A DNA stretch of 64,000 bases, taken from Fimbriimonadaceae bacterium. Its GTDB lineage: Bacteria; Armatimonadota; UBA10988. The notes below the pieces were generated by a model. That model was given only the letters and a program-made list of their open reading frames with translations, made no database searches and was not told where the DNA came from. The stretch covers positions 1 to 64,000 of the forward strand of contig JADZEX010000086.1 of the NCBI GenBank assembly GCA_020850355.1, given 5' to 3'. The position numbers and the translations under genes were made by a program. This document shows, piece by piece, positions 44,590 to 55,650 of the stretch (position 1 is the stretch's first letter; each line of letters begins with the position of its first letter).

Positions 44590-45174
44590 ATGCCGACCTA
44601 CGAGGACGGCCGGATTCGCAAGTTCGCGGAGCAGTTGGCGGCGGCTGGCGTCGAGGCGGCGGTGGCCGCCCGGATCCTGGCCGGCGGTGAGGCGCTCGGC
44701 AAGTCGACGCGCGCGGCGGCCAAAGCGGCCTGGTGGCAGGGCGCCATCGAGCGGTTGGAGGCCAACCTCGACCTGCCGACCTGCCGCCGGGTGCGCGAGG
44801 GCTGCGCCTGCTGCCTCGGTGGCAAGCGGCTGCAGGTCTCCCGCGGCATCGCCCGGCAGCACGCCACGCTGGCCGCGCGCGTAGCCGCCGCCAACGCCGC
44901 GCGGTTCGTCTTTGGGCACGCCGTGACGCAGCTCGACGAGCGCCGCTTCGAGGTGCTGTTTGCCCCCCGCGAGCTGCCAGCGCACCGCTGCGTCTGCTTG
45001 ACCCAGGCGGCGCAGCCGGTCGGCGAGCTGTACTGCTACTGCTGCGGGGGGCATGTCAAGCATCACCTGCAGCACGCGCTGGGCGTGCCGTTGACGGTGA
45101 CGGTGACCTCGTCGGCGCTGTCCAGCGGCGGCACCGCGCCGTGTTGCTTCGAGCTGGAGCTGGCCGCCGGGTGA
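44590..45174 (+). CDS. Cys-rich conserved hypothetical protein (DUF6144-like)
   Basis: 194 residues; ATG 44590 with GGGAG upstream. N-terminal helices, then GCACCLGGKR, HRCVCLTQ, LYCYCCGGHVKHHLQHALGV and PCCFELEL. The Cys/His clusters (CxCC, CxC, CxCC, HxxHH) could bind metal, probably zinc or iron-sulfur. I recall a family labelled DUF6144 with CGCC, YCYCCAGHFRHH and CVF motifs at equivalent places; assignment is by memory and needs confirmation. Cytoplasmic, no signal peptide. Its neighbours are glycan genes, 24 bases after the MocA stop. Confidence 0.65.
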   Translation: MPTYEDGRIRKFAEQLAAAGVEAAVAARILAGGEALGKSTRAAAKAAWWQGAIERLEANLDLPTCRRVREGCACCLGGKRLQVSRGIARQHATLAARVAAANAARFVFGHAVTQLDERRFEVLFAPRELPAHRCVCLTQAAQPVGELYCYCCGGHVKHHLQHALGVPLTVTVTSSALSSGGTAPCCFELELAAG

Positions 45175-45220
45175 ACCCGACGGGCCGGCCGAGTGTCCTA
45201 CCTCTGGAGTGAGGTTCGCG

Positions 45221-46915
45221 ATGCCACTGCTGGCCTGGTTGGCGGCCACTGTTCTGGCCTTCGGCCCGCGCTCCGGCCCCGCGCCGGAGACGGTGCATCC
45301 GTTCGAGTTCGCGGCGGCCCAGGGGCGGCTCGACACGGGGCTCTGGGTCGAGCGCGGCGAGAGCATCGAAGTCAAGGCCAGCGGCGCCTGGACGATGTGG
45401 GCCGGGCACTACGGCAAGTCGGACGCCAACGGCCACCGCTTCCGCGTCGGGGTCCACAGTTGGGGCCGTCTGATGGGCCAACTCGGCAGCGGCCAGCCGG
45501 TGGCGATCGGCACGCAGCGCCAGTGGCTGGCCTCCGAGAGCGGCCAACTGGTGCTCTTCCCACACACCGGCGCCTACGGCCTGCGCGGCGGCGACGGCGC
45601 GCTCAAGATCGAAGTGATCGGCGGCCGGCCGGTCAGCGAAGTGCTCTCGAAGCTGGCTGCCGAGGGCACCCAGGTGACCCTGCCGGCGGGCTCCAACGGA
45701 CTGATCACCGACCTCTATGCGTCACCCGACGAAGTGATCCAGATCGACGCCTTCGGCTGGTGGACGATGTTCGACGGCGGCCCGCTGTGGACGGCCGACG
45801 GAGACATCAACCGGCTGGTCGGCAACAGCATCCCGTGGGGCCGGCTGGTGGCGCGCTTCGGCGGACCGACGTTCAGTCTCAGCGAGGATTACGCGATTGG
45901 GCAGAGCCGCGCCATTCGCAGTGGCTTGGGCGGCATCTTGGCGCTCTTCCCGCAGACCGCCGAGTTTGCCGGCCATGTCCGCAGCGGCGAGCTGCAGGTG
46001 GTGGTCCGCGGCGGGCGCCCGGCCACCGCAGCCGACCGGCTGCGGAGCCTGCAACAGACCACCGACCGCGAGCGCTCGATCGCCTTCCTGCGGCTGCACA
46101 AGCTGCGCCACAGCCTCTCCCTGCCGGCGGCCTGGTGCTCACCGGAGCTGATGCGTGCGGCCCAGGCCCACGCCGAATACCTCGCGGCCCGCGGCCAGGA
46201 AAGTCATGCCGAGCAGCCCGGTGAGGCCGGCTTCAGCGCCGCCACGCCGGCGGAGCGAGCCAAGGCCGCCGGCTTCGACGGCAGCGCCGTCACCGAGCTA
46301 ATCCACGGCTACACCGAAGGGCAGCGCGCCATCGATGGACTGTGGGCGACCGTCTACCACCGCATGCCGCTGCTCGACCCGGCGGCGACCGCGATCGGGA
46401 TCGGCATCGCCGGGGGCAAGGCGCCGGTCTGCGTCGTGCTGAGCGGGGTCCCGGCGACGCAGCGGCCCGACATCACCAAGGTGCCCGAGCTGGCCACCTA
46501 CCCGCAGGACCAGCAGGTGCAGATTCCGACCACCTGGAACGGTCTCGAGGAGCCTTCGGCCCTCGCCGCCGACGCCGCGCGGCCGGTCGGCTACCCAATC
46601 TCGGCCACGCTGACCACCACCAACATCCAGAAGGTGCTGGTGGCGCGCCTGGCCGACCTCGATGGCGTCGAGGTGCCGTGCCACCTGCTGGCGCCCGGCA
46701 GCGACCCACAGCAGATGCTCCGCGCCAGCGCCTTCCTGGTGCCACGGGAGCCGCTGAAGCGGCAGGAGACCTACCAGGTGATGGTCCGCCTGGCCGGCGA
46801 GCAGGGCGTCTTCACGAAGCAGTGGCGCTTCACCACCGGCTACGGCAGTACGCCGTTGGCTGGCGATGCGCAGCTCGGCAACCCGTCGAACCCGGCGATT
46901 GTTCTGGGGCGCTGA
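45221..46915 (+). CDS. secreted protein with tandem lectin-like domains and a CAP (SCP/PR1) domain
   Basis: 564 residues; ATG 45221 preferred over GTG 45209 because TGAGG is 6 bases ahead; signal peptide PLLAWLAATVLAFG. Two ~100-residue N-terminal repeats (SIEVKASGAWTMWAG...WGRLMGQLG...LVLFPHTG and VIQIDAFGWWTMFDG...WGRLVARFG...LALFPQTA) resemble LecA/PA-IL-type sugar-binding domains. Residues ~290-420 look like a CAP domain (LHKLRHSLSLPAAWCSPELMRAAQAHAEYLA, in parts, and IGIGIAGGKAPVCVVLSG). A C-terminal Ig-like domain ends it. CAP proteins bind lipids or act in cell-surface processes; a hydrolytic role is not expected. Confidence 0.7.
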   Translation: MPLLAWLAATVLAFGPRSGPAPETVHPFEFAAAQGRLDTGLWVERGESIEVKASGAWTMWAGHYGKSDANGHRFRVGVHSWGRLMGQLGSGQPVAIGTQRQWLASESGQLVLFPHTGAYGLRGGDGALKIEVIGGRPVSEVLSKLAAEGTQVTLPAGSNGLITDLYASPDEVIQIDAFGWWTMFDGGPLWTADGDINRLVGNSIPWGRLVARFGGPTFSLSEDYAIGQSRAIRSGLGGILALFPQTAEFAGHVRSGELQVVVRGGRPATAADRLRSLQQTTDRERSIAFLRLHKLRHSLSLPAAWCSPELMRAAQAHAEYLAARGQESHAEQPGEAGFSAATPAERAKAAGFDGSAVTELIHGYTEGQRAIDGLWATVYHRMPLLDPAATAIGIGIAGGKAPVCVVLSGVPATQRPDITKVPELATYPQDQQVQIPTTWNGLEEPSALAADAARPVGYPISATLTTTNIQKVLVARLADLDGVEVPCHLLAPGSDPQQMLRASAFLVPREPLKRQETYQVMVRLAGEQGVFTKQWRFTTGYGSTPLAGDAQLGNPSNPAIVLGR

Positions 46916-46962
46916 GAGGAACTCCCGCCGACGGCGCCAAGACCACCCGTCCGGAGCTTCCG

Positions 46963-49746
46963 ATGCGTCGTTGGCCGTGCCTGCTGCTGTTCGCTGCCCT
47001 CGCTGCCAGGGCCCAGACCGCGCCGACCCAACCGCCGCTCAGCGCGCTCTGGGGCCTCACCGGCGAGCTATCACTACGGTCCGGCAGCCAGGTGATCGGC
47101 ACCGTCGGCGCGGGACTGTTCGAGGCCGGCTGGGCCTACAAGGGTGCCGCGCCCGACCGCGGCGCCAACCTGCCAGCCCCGCAACGCGGCCTGCGGATCG
47201 CCGGCAGCGCCGGCCCGGTCAACATCGCGGCGACCGCCGAACAGGCTGCCGGGGGACTAACCGCCCGTTACACCTTCACCCCGACGGCCCCGCTGCGGGT
47301 CAACAGCGTCCACGTCAGCCTGCGCCTGCCGGGCACCGTCTGGCGCGGCGGGAGCTTCGGAGCGGCTGGCCGGACGGGCAGCATCCCGCTCGACTTCAAG
47401 AATGTGTCGCTGGCCAGCGGGAACTTCCAGACGTTGGAGCTGGCCACGCCCGGCGGCCTGCGGCTGGCCGTCAAAGCGACCGGCGGCAACAACCTGCTGC
47501 TCCAGGACGACCGGCAGTGGGGCGACGGGTTCAGCGTCCGGGCCGAGCAGTCGGGCGATGCCTTCACCTTCAACCAACCGCTGACCCTCAGCCTGACGAT
47601 CACGACGGAGCCCGCGATGAGCCTCAAGATCGAGGAGCCGGTGACCCTCGCCGCCGGCCCCGAGTGGGTGCCGTTCACCGATCCGCTCGACATCGTGCCC
47701 GGCTCGGCGCTCGACTTCCGCTCGCTTGGCCTGCAGGACGCCCCGGCCGGCCGGCACGGCTGGTTGCGTGTCACGCCGGATGGGCATCTGGCGTTTGAGC
47801 GACAACCCGACCGGCGGGTCCGGCTGTACGGCGTCAACGTCTGCTTCAGCGCCAACGTGCCCGACCACGCGCTGGCCGATCGCGTCGCCGACCGGCTCGC
47901 CGCGCTGGGCTACAACACGCTGCGGATCCACCACTACGAACGCGACCTGGTGGCTCAGGGCGCCGCGGATTCGTTGACCTTCAACCCCGACGCCCTGGAC
48001 CGCTTCGACTACTTCGTGGCAGCGCTCAAGAAGCGCGGGCTTTACCTCACCACCGACCTCTATGTCTCGCGCCCGGTGCGGCCCGGCGAGGTCTATGCCG
48101 AAGGCGGCGAGGCTGGCGAGTACAAGCTGCAGGTGCTGCTCAACCCGCGGGCGCGGGAGAACCTCAAGGAGTTCTGCCGGCGGCTGTTCGGGCGGGTCAA
48201 CCCGTACACCGGGCTGCCGCTGGCCACCGACCCGGCGCTGCCGCTGCTGTCGTTGATCAACGAGGGCAATGCGCTGAACTACCTGGGTGGCCTGAAGGGC
48301 CGGCAGCGGGCCGAGTTCACGGCCGCCTGGAACCAGTGGCTGACGCGCCGCTACGCCACCCGCGCGGCCCTGGCGGCGGCCTGGGGCTCCGAGCTGGCAG
48401 CCGACGAGGACGCCGCGGGCGGGAAGGTCGCCCTGCGCGGCGAGCGGGGCGCGCGGCAGCGTGACCTGACGCTCTACGTCGCCGAGCTGCACCGCGACCT
48501 GCTGGCCGACCTGCGCCGCTTCCTGCGCGACGAGCTGCACTGCCAGGCGTTGCTGACCGACCTCAACGCCTGGACCGAGCGCTGGCCGCTGATGGACGTG
48601 CGGGCCGACATGGACTATGTCGACAACCACAGTTACTGGGACCACCCGGTGTTCCTGGAGCGCGATTGGAGCCTGCCGTCGAAGGGCTGGAGCGGTGGCG
48701 GCAGCGCCGTCGCGGGCGGGGTGCCGCTGCACCTCGACAAGGCCCTCACCCGGCTGGCCGACAAGCCCTTCGGCTTCAGCGAATTCAACTACAGCGCTCC
48801 GAACGCCTTCCGCGGCGAGAGCGGGCCACTCACCGGCGGCTACGGCGCGCTGCACGGCTGGGACGCGATCTGGCGCTTCGCCTACAGCCACAGCCGCGAC
48901 AGCATGGCCGAGGCACGGGCCGGCAACTACTTCGACCTGGCGACCGACCCCAGCACCCTGGCGGCCGACCGCTTCGCGGCGCTGCTCTTCCTGCGCGATG
49001 CCAGCCCGGCCCGTAACAGCGTGGTGGTCACCGCCACGCGCGACGAACTGCGCCAGGGCGGCACGCTCGACATGAACCTCAAACTGAAGTCGCTGGGCCT
49101 GATCTGCCGGGTCGCGACGCGCGTGGACGGGCAACCGCAGCCGGGCGAGACGACGGTCAAGCTGGGCCAGAACCCGACCGCGGCCGAGGTCTTGCAGCAA
49201 CTGCGCCAGGCCGGACGGCTGCCGGCCGACCACGCCAGCGACCCGGGCCGCGGGCTGTGGGTCAGCGACAACGGCGAGTTGCGGCTGGACACCAGCGCGG
49301 CCACCTTCAGCTTCGTGACGGCCCGCAGCGTCGGCCTTTTCAGCGCCCGCGGCGACGCCCCGGCCAGTGCCGGTCCGCTGCGCATCGAGCCGACCGTCGG
49401 CCCGGTTGGCGTTTACGCCGCCAGCCTCAGCGCGGCCCCGCTGGCGACCGCGCCGCGGCTGCTGCTGGCGCACGTGCCGGACGTCCAGAACACCGGCCGC
49501 CGCTTCGCCGACACCGCCCGCCTGACGCTGCTGGCCTGGGGCCAGATGCCCTACCTGGCCCAGGCACTGCGCACGCGGGTCACCCTGGCACTGACCAACC
49601 CCGCCGGCCTGCAGCTCTACGCCCTGGCCGGCGATGGCAGCCGGCTGGGTGAGGTGGCCTGCCAGACCACGACCGGCCTGGCGTTCGACGCGGTCACTCG
49701 CTACGGCGAGCGGGCGGTGATCTACTACGAGGTCGTGCGGCCGTAG
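46963..49746 (+). CDS. large secreted GH5-like (clan A) glycoside hydrolase
   Basis: 927 residues; ATG 46963 with GGAG 7 bases ahead; signal peptide RRWPCLLLFAALAARAQ. An N-terminal beta domain (~20-225) and a linker beta domain (~225-280) precede the barrel, with LYGVNVCFSANVPDH, RLAALGYNTLRIHHYE, LLSLINEGNAL (Glu434, acid/base), DNHSYWDHP and FGFSEFNYSAP (Glu607, nucleophile). A C-terminal beta domain follows. Both Glu residues are at the ends of barrel strands as in GH5/GH42-like enzymes; the substrate cannot be read from the sequence. Its 3' end overlaps the convergent DapA-like gene by 22 bases. Confidence 0.8.
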   Translation: MRRWPCLLLFAALAARAQTAPTQPPLSALWGLTGELSLRSGSQVIGTVGAGLFEAGWAYKGAAPDRGANLPAPQRGLRIAGSAGPVNIAATAEQAAGGLTARYTFTPTAPLRVNSVHVSLRLPGTVWRGGSFGAAGRTGSIPLDFKNVSLASGNFQTLELATPGGLRLAVKATGGNNLLLQDDRQWGDGFSVRAEQSGDAFTFNQPLTLSLTITTEPAMSLKIEEPVTLAAGPEWVPFTDPLDIVPGSALDFRSLGLQDAPAGRHGWLRVTPDGHLAFERQPDRRVRLYGVNVCFSANVPDHALADRVADRLAALGYNTLRIHHYERDLVAQGAADSLTFNPDALDRFDYFVAALKKRGLYLTTDLYVSRPVRPGEVYAEGGEAGEYKLQVLLNPRARENLKEFCRRLFGRVNPYTGLPLATDPALPLLSLINEGNALNYLGGLKGRQRAEFTAAWNQWLTRRYATRAALAAAWGSELAADEDAAGGKVALRGERGARQRDLTLYVAELHRDLLADLRRFLRDELHCQALLTDLNAWTERWPLMDVRADMDYVDNHSYWDHPVFLERDWSLPSKGWSGGGSAVAGGVPLHLDKALTRLADKPFGFSEFNYSAPNAFRGESGPLTGGYGALHGWDAIWRFAYSHSRDSMAEARAGNYFDLATDPSTLAADRFAALLFLRDASPARNSVVVTATRDELRQGGTLDMNLKLKSLGLICRVATRVDGQPQPGETTVKLGQNPTAAEVLQQLRQAGRLPADHASDPGRGLWVSDNGELRLDTSAATFSFVTARSVGLFSARGDAPASAGPLRIEPTVGPVGVYAASLSAAPLATAPRLLLAHVPDVQNTGRRFADTARLTLLAWGQMPYLAQALRTRVTLALTNPAGLQLYALAGDGSRLGEVACQTTTGLAFDAVTRYGERAVIYYEVVRP

Positions 49747-50638
49747 CGGGGGCGCAGCCCACTGGCGCGAAGTGCGGCCTCCACGGCGGACTGCTCGGCG
49801 GCGGTCAGCGGCGCCTGCGGCGGGCGGACCGCGGCGCAGGTCCAGCGGCCGAGGCAGACCAGGCCGTGCTTCATCCGGGCGTGCGGGTCGTGGCCGGGCG
49901 CGTAGCAGGCGCTGGTCAGGGGGTAGAGCCGGTCGTTGACCCGCCGTGCCGCGGGCAGGTCACTGCGCCGCACCGCCGCGGCCAGGTCGACTTGCAGGTC
50001 GGCTGCCAGGCTGCCCAGGCCGGACAGCACGCCGTCGGCGCCGGTGGCCAGGTCCGCCAGCAGCCAGCGGCTGTGGGTCGACCAGACCGCGAGGCCGCGG
50101 TCCAGCGCTCGCAGGCCGCGCAGGTGACGTTCGAAGGTCGCCGGGTCCCCACTGCCCTCTTTGACCGCCACCACCCGCGGCTCGGACGCCAGGGCCAGCA
50201 GGGTGGCGGTCTCGTAACGCGTCTGGTAGAGTGCCAGCGGCAGTCGGCTGGCGGCGGTCACCGCGCGCAGCCGCGCCAAGGCAGCCTCCAGCGCCAGGTG
50301 CGCTGGGTCTGGGGGCGGCATCAGCAGCAGCGCCGCGGCGCCGGCCGCCGTGGCATCAGCCGCCAGCTCACCGACGCTGGTGTCGGCGGTCTCCCGCAGC
50401 GCCGCGATCACCGGCAACGCCGCGCCCACTGCGCCCACCGCGGCCGCGACAATCTGGCGCCGCTCGTCACGGCTCAGCGCACTGTCCTGCCCGGCCGCGC
50501 CATTGACCATCACCGCGCCGACCCCCGCCACCGCCGCCAGGTCGCGCAGGTGGTTGGCCAACTGCGGCCAGTCGATGGCGCCGGTCACCGTGAAGGGCGT
50601 CAGCGCAGCCGGGACGACCGTCTCGCGCGGCAAGACGC

Positions 50639-50642
<4 letters not shown>
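49725..50642 (-). CDS. DapA-like dihydrodipicolinate synthase/N-acetylneuraminate lyase family protein
   Basis: 305 residues; ATG 50642 overlaps the sulfatase stop (ATGA). Class I aldolase barrel with VVPAALTPFT, VMVNGAAGQDSALSRDER (in place of GTTGE), LALYQTRY (Tyr139) and VVAVKEGSGD with the Schiff-base Lys161. Lysine biosynthesis is unlikely given the operon; relatives cleave or form 2-keto-3-deoxy sugars or sialic acid. The altered GTTGE motif also argues against true DapA. Probably handles a keto-deoxy sugar acid released by the glycan pathway. Last gene of the operon. Confidence 0.85.
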
Positions 50643-52237
<1,595 letters not shown>

Positions 52238-52247
52238 CCTGACGCTC

Positions 52248-54827
52248 CTAGCGCGAGCAGCGGTAGATCCCGACGCCGGCCGCCCAGAGCTCGTGGCGGG
52301 CCGCGTCGTAGCGCAAGATCAGCGGCTTGACGTACGGCAGGTCGGCGGTGATCTCCTGCCAGCTCGCGCCGCCGTCGGTGGTCTCGTAGACGCCGCCCTG
52401 GCTGCTGCCATCCCAGGTCACCGTGCTGCACCAGATCCGCTGCGGGTTGTCCGGATCGAGCGCCAGGCCGATCACCTGGCGGCCGTTGTCGGGAAACTTC
52501 GAGACCTGCTTCCAGGTGGTGCCGTGGTCGCTGCTGCGCCAGAGGTTGCGGCCGGGACAGTAGACCGTGCCGTCGGCGGCGATCGCGAGGTTGAAGACCC
52601 AGCTCTCGCTCTTGAAGACGTGCTGCCAGGTGGTGCCCCCGTCGGCGCTCCGCCAGACGCCACCGCCGCTGCCGCTGGCGCCCCAGTAGAGGCGCTGGCT
52701 ATCGGTCGGGTCGACCAGCAAACCGTAGAACACGCGCCGCCCGCCGGGTTGTCCAGGCGACCTGGTCCAGGTCCGGCCGCCGTCGGTCGAGCGGAACAGG
52801 CCGCCGCCCTCACGGCCGTCCGAAGGGTCGCCATCGATGCCCAGGTAGAGCGTCTGCGGCTGGCGCGGATCGGCCGCCAGGGCGCGCGGGTAGCCGGTGC
52901 CCCACATCGTGTTGGCGGTTGGGTTGGTGGCTGGCAGGCCGGCGGTCGTGCGTTGCAGCGTCTGGCCGCCGTCGCTGCTGACGATCACCCGGTTGGGCAC
53001 ACTGTCCCAGGGGCTGCAGGTCGCCACGATCTGGTCGCCGGTCGGGCCCGGGCTGATCGCCAGCCGCCAGTTGTGGCCGCTCAGCTCCCTGTCCCAGCGT
53101 GGCGGCCAAAGCGCCCGCCAGGTCGCCCCGCGGTCGGCGCTGACCAGGGTGCCTTCGTCCATCGCCGCGGCGTAGACCCGGTCACCGCTGAAGCGCAGGT
53201 CGTGGACGCAACTGATGTCGGCGCCGCGCACCGACTCATCCCAGCTCCGCCCGCCGTCGCGGCTGACGCACGGCCGCCAGTTGGCGGCGATCAGCAGCTC
53301 CTGCGGGTTCTGCGGGTTGATCGCCAGGTTGCGCGGCGCGCTCAGCTTGGCGGTCGGCGAGCTTTCGGCCGGCAGCGTCGGGTTGGCTGTGAGATCGGTG
53401 CGGATCTGCGACGAGGTGGTCCAAGTGGTACCGCCGTTGGTCGAGGACAGGAATGCGCCGTCCCAGCCGATCGAGCCAATCAGGCTGACCGCCTGCGGGT
53501 CGCGCGGACTGACCGCCACCTCGTTGACGGCACAGTTGGCCGGCAGGGCCGCCGACAGGTTCTGCCAGGTCTCCCCGCCGTCGACCGAGCGCTGCACCCC
53601 GTCTTTGCCAAAGGCGGCGTAGACCACCTGCGGGTCGCTCGGCGCCGGGGCCACGCTCACGGCGTGGCTCGGTGTCGGCAACGCGGTCCAGCTCTGTCCG
53701 CCGTCACGGCTGCGCAGCACCCCGCGGTCGTCGCTGGCGGCGAAGACCAGCTCTGGCTGGCGCTCCGCCACGGCGATGGCGTGGATCGGCCCGCCCTGTG
53801 CCGCGCCGACCCGCACGTTGCCGTAGGTCGCCACCGCTGGCGCCTTGGCAAACTCCCGCACCGGCTGCGGGCCGGCCGCGGTCTGGTAGTAGAACCGCGT
53901 GAACCGACCGACCGGCGCTTCGTTCATCAACGGGCCGACACAAACGAAGTCGAGGCGGTTGAGCTGGCTCCAGTCCGGGCCGCGATAGGCCGTCACCGCC
54001 TCGGGATGCTGCTTGGCATACTCCGGGTCGAGGCCGAAGTCGGCGGCGGTCAGGACCACTTCGCTCCATGTCTTGGTGCCAAACAGCTCGCGCAGATTGC
54101 GGCTGCGGTAGGCCGCGCCGGTGCTGGCCTTGAGCGTCAGGAAGCAGTCGCGGGGCAGCAGGCCGTCGCCGCGGAAGGTCAGCCCGAAGCCCTGCACGGC
54201 GTCGTTGGTCAGACCGGCCGGGGGCGTGAAGGGGATCCAGTAGCCGCCGTGCCAGTCCCCGGTGACCTTGCCGAACTGCACCCGCAGCGTGCCCGCCGGG
54301 TCGCCCTCGGTCGCTGGCTGATAGCTGAGCTGCCAGCTCTCCCCGCCGTCGTTGCTGCGGTAGACCCGACCGGCCGGGCTGGCCGCCCAGACGACGTTGC
54401 CGCGTTGCGGGTCGACCGCCACGCAGCGCACGCTCTTGCCCTTCTCACCGGTCAGCCGCAGCTCCCGCGGTCCGGTCTGCGGCAGCAGCCGCCACTGCGC
54501 CCCGCCGTCGGTGCTCTTGCAGAGCCCACCAGCGGTCGCGGCGTAGACGGTCTCTGGCGCGGTGCGGTCGCAGGCCAAGCTGAATACGCCGTAGTCGGCC
54601 AGGCCGCGGTTGATCATCTTCCAGGAGCGCCCGCCGTCGGTGCTCTTGTAGACCCCGGCGACATCGCCACCGAGGTAGACCGTGCCGGCCTGCGTCGGGT
54701 GGAACGCCGCTGCGTAGTAGAACCCGCCGCCGCCCCAGCCGGCCCACTGCCAGGTCGGTGGCTCGGCCGCTTGGGCGGTGCCGGCGAGCAGGACGGCCAG
54801 CAAGCACGGCACGGATCGGTTGGTCAC
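52248..54827 (-). CDS. secreted BNR/sortilin-type beta-propeller protein (GH74-like)
   Basis: 859 residues from ATG 54827; signal peptide RSVPCLLAVLLAGTAQAA. About ten BNR/Asp-box repeats (VYKSTDGGRSW, LCKSTDGGAQW, VYRSNDGGESW, VLRSRDGGQSW, FLSSTNGGTTW, LFRSTDGGRTW, VWRSADGGTTW, VYETTDGGASW), as in sialidase-like propellers and GH74 xyloglucanases. The N-terminal GWGGGGFYYAAAFHP stretch is like that of GH74-type proteins, but catalytic Asp residues are not confidently seen. Residues ~190-330 hold a non-propeller insertion. May hydrolyse a glucan or serve as a binding scaffold. Confidence 0.75.
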   Translation of the reverse strand: MTNRSVPCLLAVLLAGTAQAAEPPTWQWAGWGGGGFYYAAAFHPTQAGTVYLGGDVAGVYKSTDGGRSWKMINRGLADYGVFSLACDRTAPETVYAATAGGLCKSTDGGAQWRLLPQTGPRELRLTGEKGKSVRCVAVDPQRGNVVWAASPAGRVYRSNDGGESWQLSYQPATEGDPAGTLRVQFGKVTGDWHGGYWIPFTPPAGLTNDAVQGFGLTFRGDGLLPRDCFLTLKASTGAAYRSRNLRELFGTKTWSEVVLTAADFGLDPEYAKQHPEAVTAYRGPDWSQLNRLDFVCVGPLMNEAPVGRFTRFYYQTAAGPQPVREFAKAPAVATYGNVRVGAAQGGPIHAIAVAERQPELVFAASDDRGVLRSRDGGQSWTALPTPSHAVSVAPAPSDPQVVYAAFGKDGVQRSVDGGETWQNLSAALPANCAVNEVAVSPRDPQAVSLIGSIGWDGAFLSSTNGGTTWTTSSQIRTDLTANPTLPAESSPTAKLSAPRNLAINPQNPQELLIAANWRPCVSRDGGRSWDESVRGADISCVHDLRFSGDRVYAAAMDEGTLVSADRGATWRALWPPRWDRELSGHNWRLAISPGPTGDQIVATCSPWDSVPNRVIVSSDGGQTLQRTTAGLPATNPTANTMWGTGYPRALAADPRQPQTLYLGIDGDPSDGREGGGLFRSTDGGRTWTRSPGQPGGRRVFYGLLVDPTDSQRLYWGASGSGGGVWRSADGGTTWQHVFKSESWVFNLAIAADGTVYCPGRNLWRSSDHGTTWKQVSKFPDNGRQVIGLALDPDNPQRIWCSTVTWDGSSQGGVYETTDGGASWQEITADLPYVKPLILRYDAARHELWAAGVGIYRCSR

Positions 54828-54879
54828 GGGTGGCTCCTCTGGCCCCCATTCCGCACGCGGCGCGGCACTCCTGCGCGCG

Positions 54880-55650
54880 TCAGTGCAGCGGCCAGACCGT
54901 CAGGTGGTCGTACTCGCAGCGCACCGTGTGCGCCATCTGCCGCAGGCCGATCCAGCCGGGGTGGTTCCAGACCGGCCCCCAGGTCTGCCCATCGTCGTCG
55001 AAGCCGACGGCAATCACGTCGTCCACCGCCAGCCGGATCAGGCCGCCCCGCTTGTACAGTCGGACCACCGACCAGGCCTCGGCTGGCGCGGCGGCGATCC
55101 GGTCGGGACCGCTGGCCACCAGCTTGAACCCCTTGTTCTTGCGAACGTTGGCCGAGCCGCGGTCGCCGGCCCAGTCGGAGAGGTGGTAGCCGTTCAGATC
55201 CCCGCTGTGGTACTGCTTGAAGAGCCCATCGCGCGGGGCCAGGGCGGGGTCGAAGACGCTCTCGCCGTGGAGGCCGCGGGTGTTGAAGAAGACGATATTC
55301 AGCCCCTGCTGCCGGTTCTGTGGGCGCAGGCTGAACTCCAGCAAGAAGTCGCCGGGCAGCTCGCGGTCGAGCCAGGCCACCAGGTGGTCGTCCTCGGCGA
55401 CCGAGGTTGGCCCCTGGTGGGTGCTCTCCAGCACCAGCCGACCGTCGGCGATGCTGATCTGCCGGCCGCCCTCCAAGCGCCACTGCGCCAGCTCCGCCGG
55501 ATCGTCGAAGGTCGTGCGCCAGGCAGGATGCTCCCAGTCGACATCGGTCGGGGCGAGCCGCGTGCCGACCGCCGGGTGCGGCGGCGGGTCACCTGGGGCA
55601 GTCAGCAGCAGCGCGGCCAGCGCAGCGGGGGGCAGCATCAGGAGCCTCAT
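54880..55650 (-). CDS. secreted DUF1961 family protein (concanavalin-like fold)
   Basis: 256 residues; ATG 55650 overlaps the sulfatase stop (ATGA). A short signal peptide (LPPAALAALLLTAPGD) is followed by WRLEGGRQISIADGRLVLES, WLDRELPGDFLLEFSLRPQN, GLNIVFFNTRG, NGYHLSDWAGDRGSANVRKN and WIGLRQMAHTVRCEYDHLTVW. I recognise these as the DUF1961 pattern, a jelly-roll/LamG-like glycan-associated domain. No catalytic assignment. Coexpression with sulfatases suggests polysaccharide binding or cleavage. Confidence 0.72.
   Translation of the reverse strand: MRLLMLPPAALAALLLTAPGDPPPHPAVGTRLAPTDVDWEHPAWRTTFDDPAELAQWRLEGGRQISIADGRLVLESTHQGPTSVAEDDHLVAWLDRELPGDFLLEFSLRPQNRQQGLNIVFFNTRGLHGESVFDPALAPRDGLFKQYHSGDLNGYHLSDWAGDRGSANVRKNKGFKLVASGPDRIAAAPAEAWSVVRLYKRGGLIRLAVDDVIAVGFDDDGQTWGPVWNHPGWIGLRQMAHTVRCEYDHLTVWPLH

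Noticed and set aside
47257-49473. Long minus-strand open frame of about 740 codons opposite the GH5-like gene
   Set aside because: Same reason: GC-driven shadow frame, no start with ribosome-binding site, and no protein-like domain pattern.
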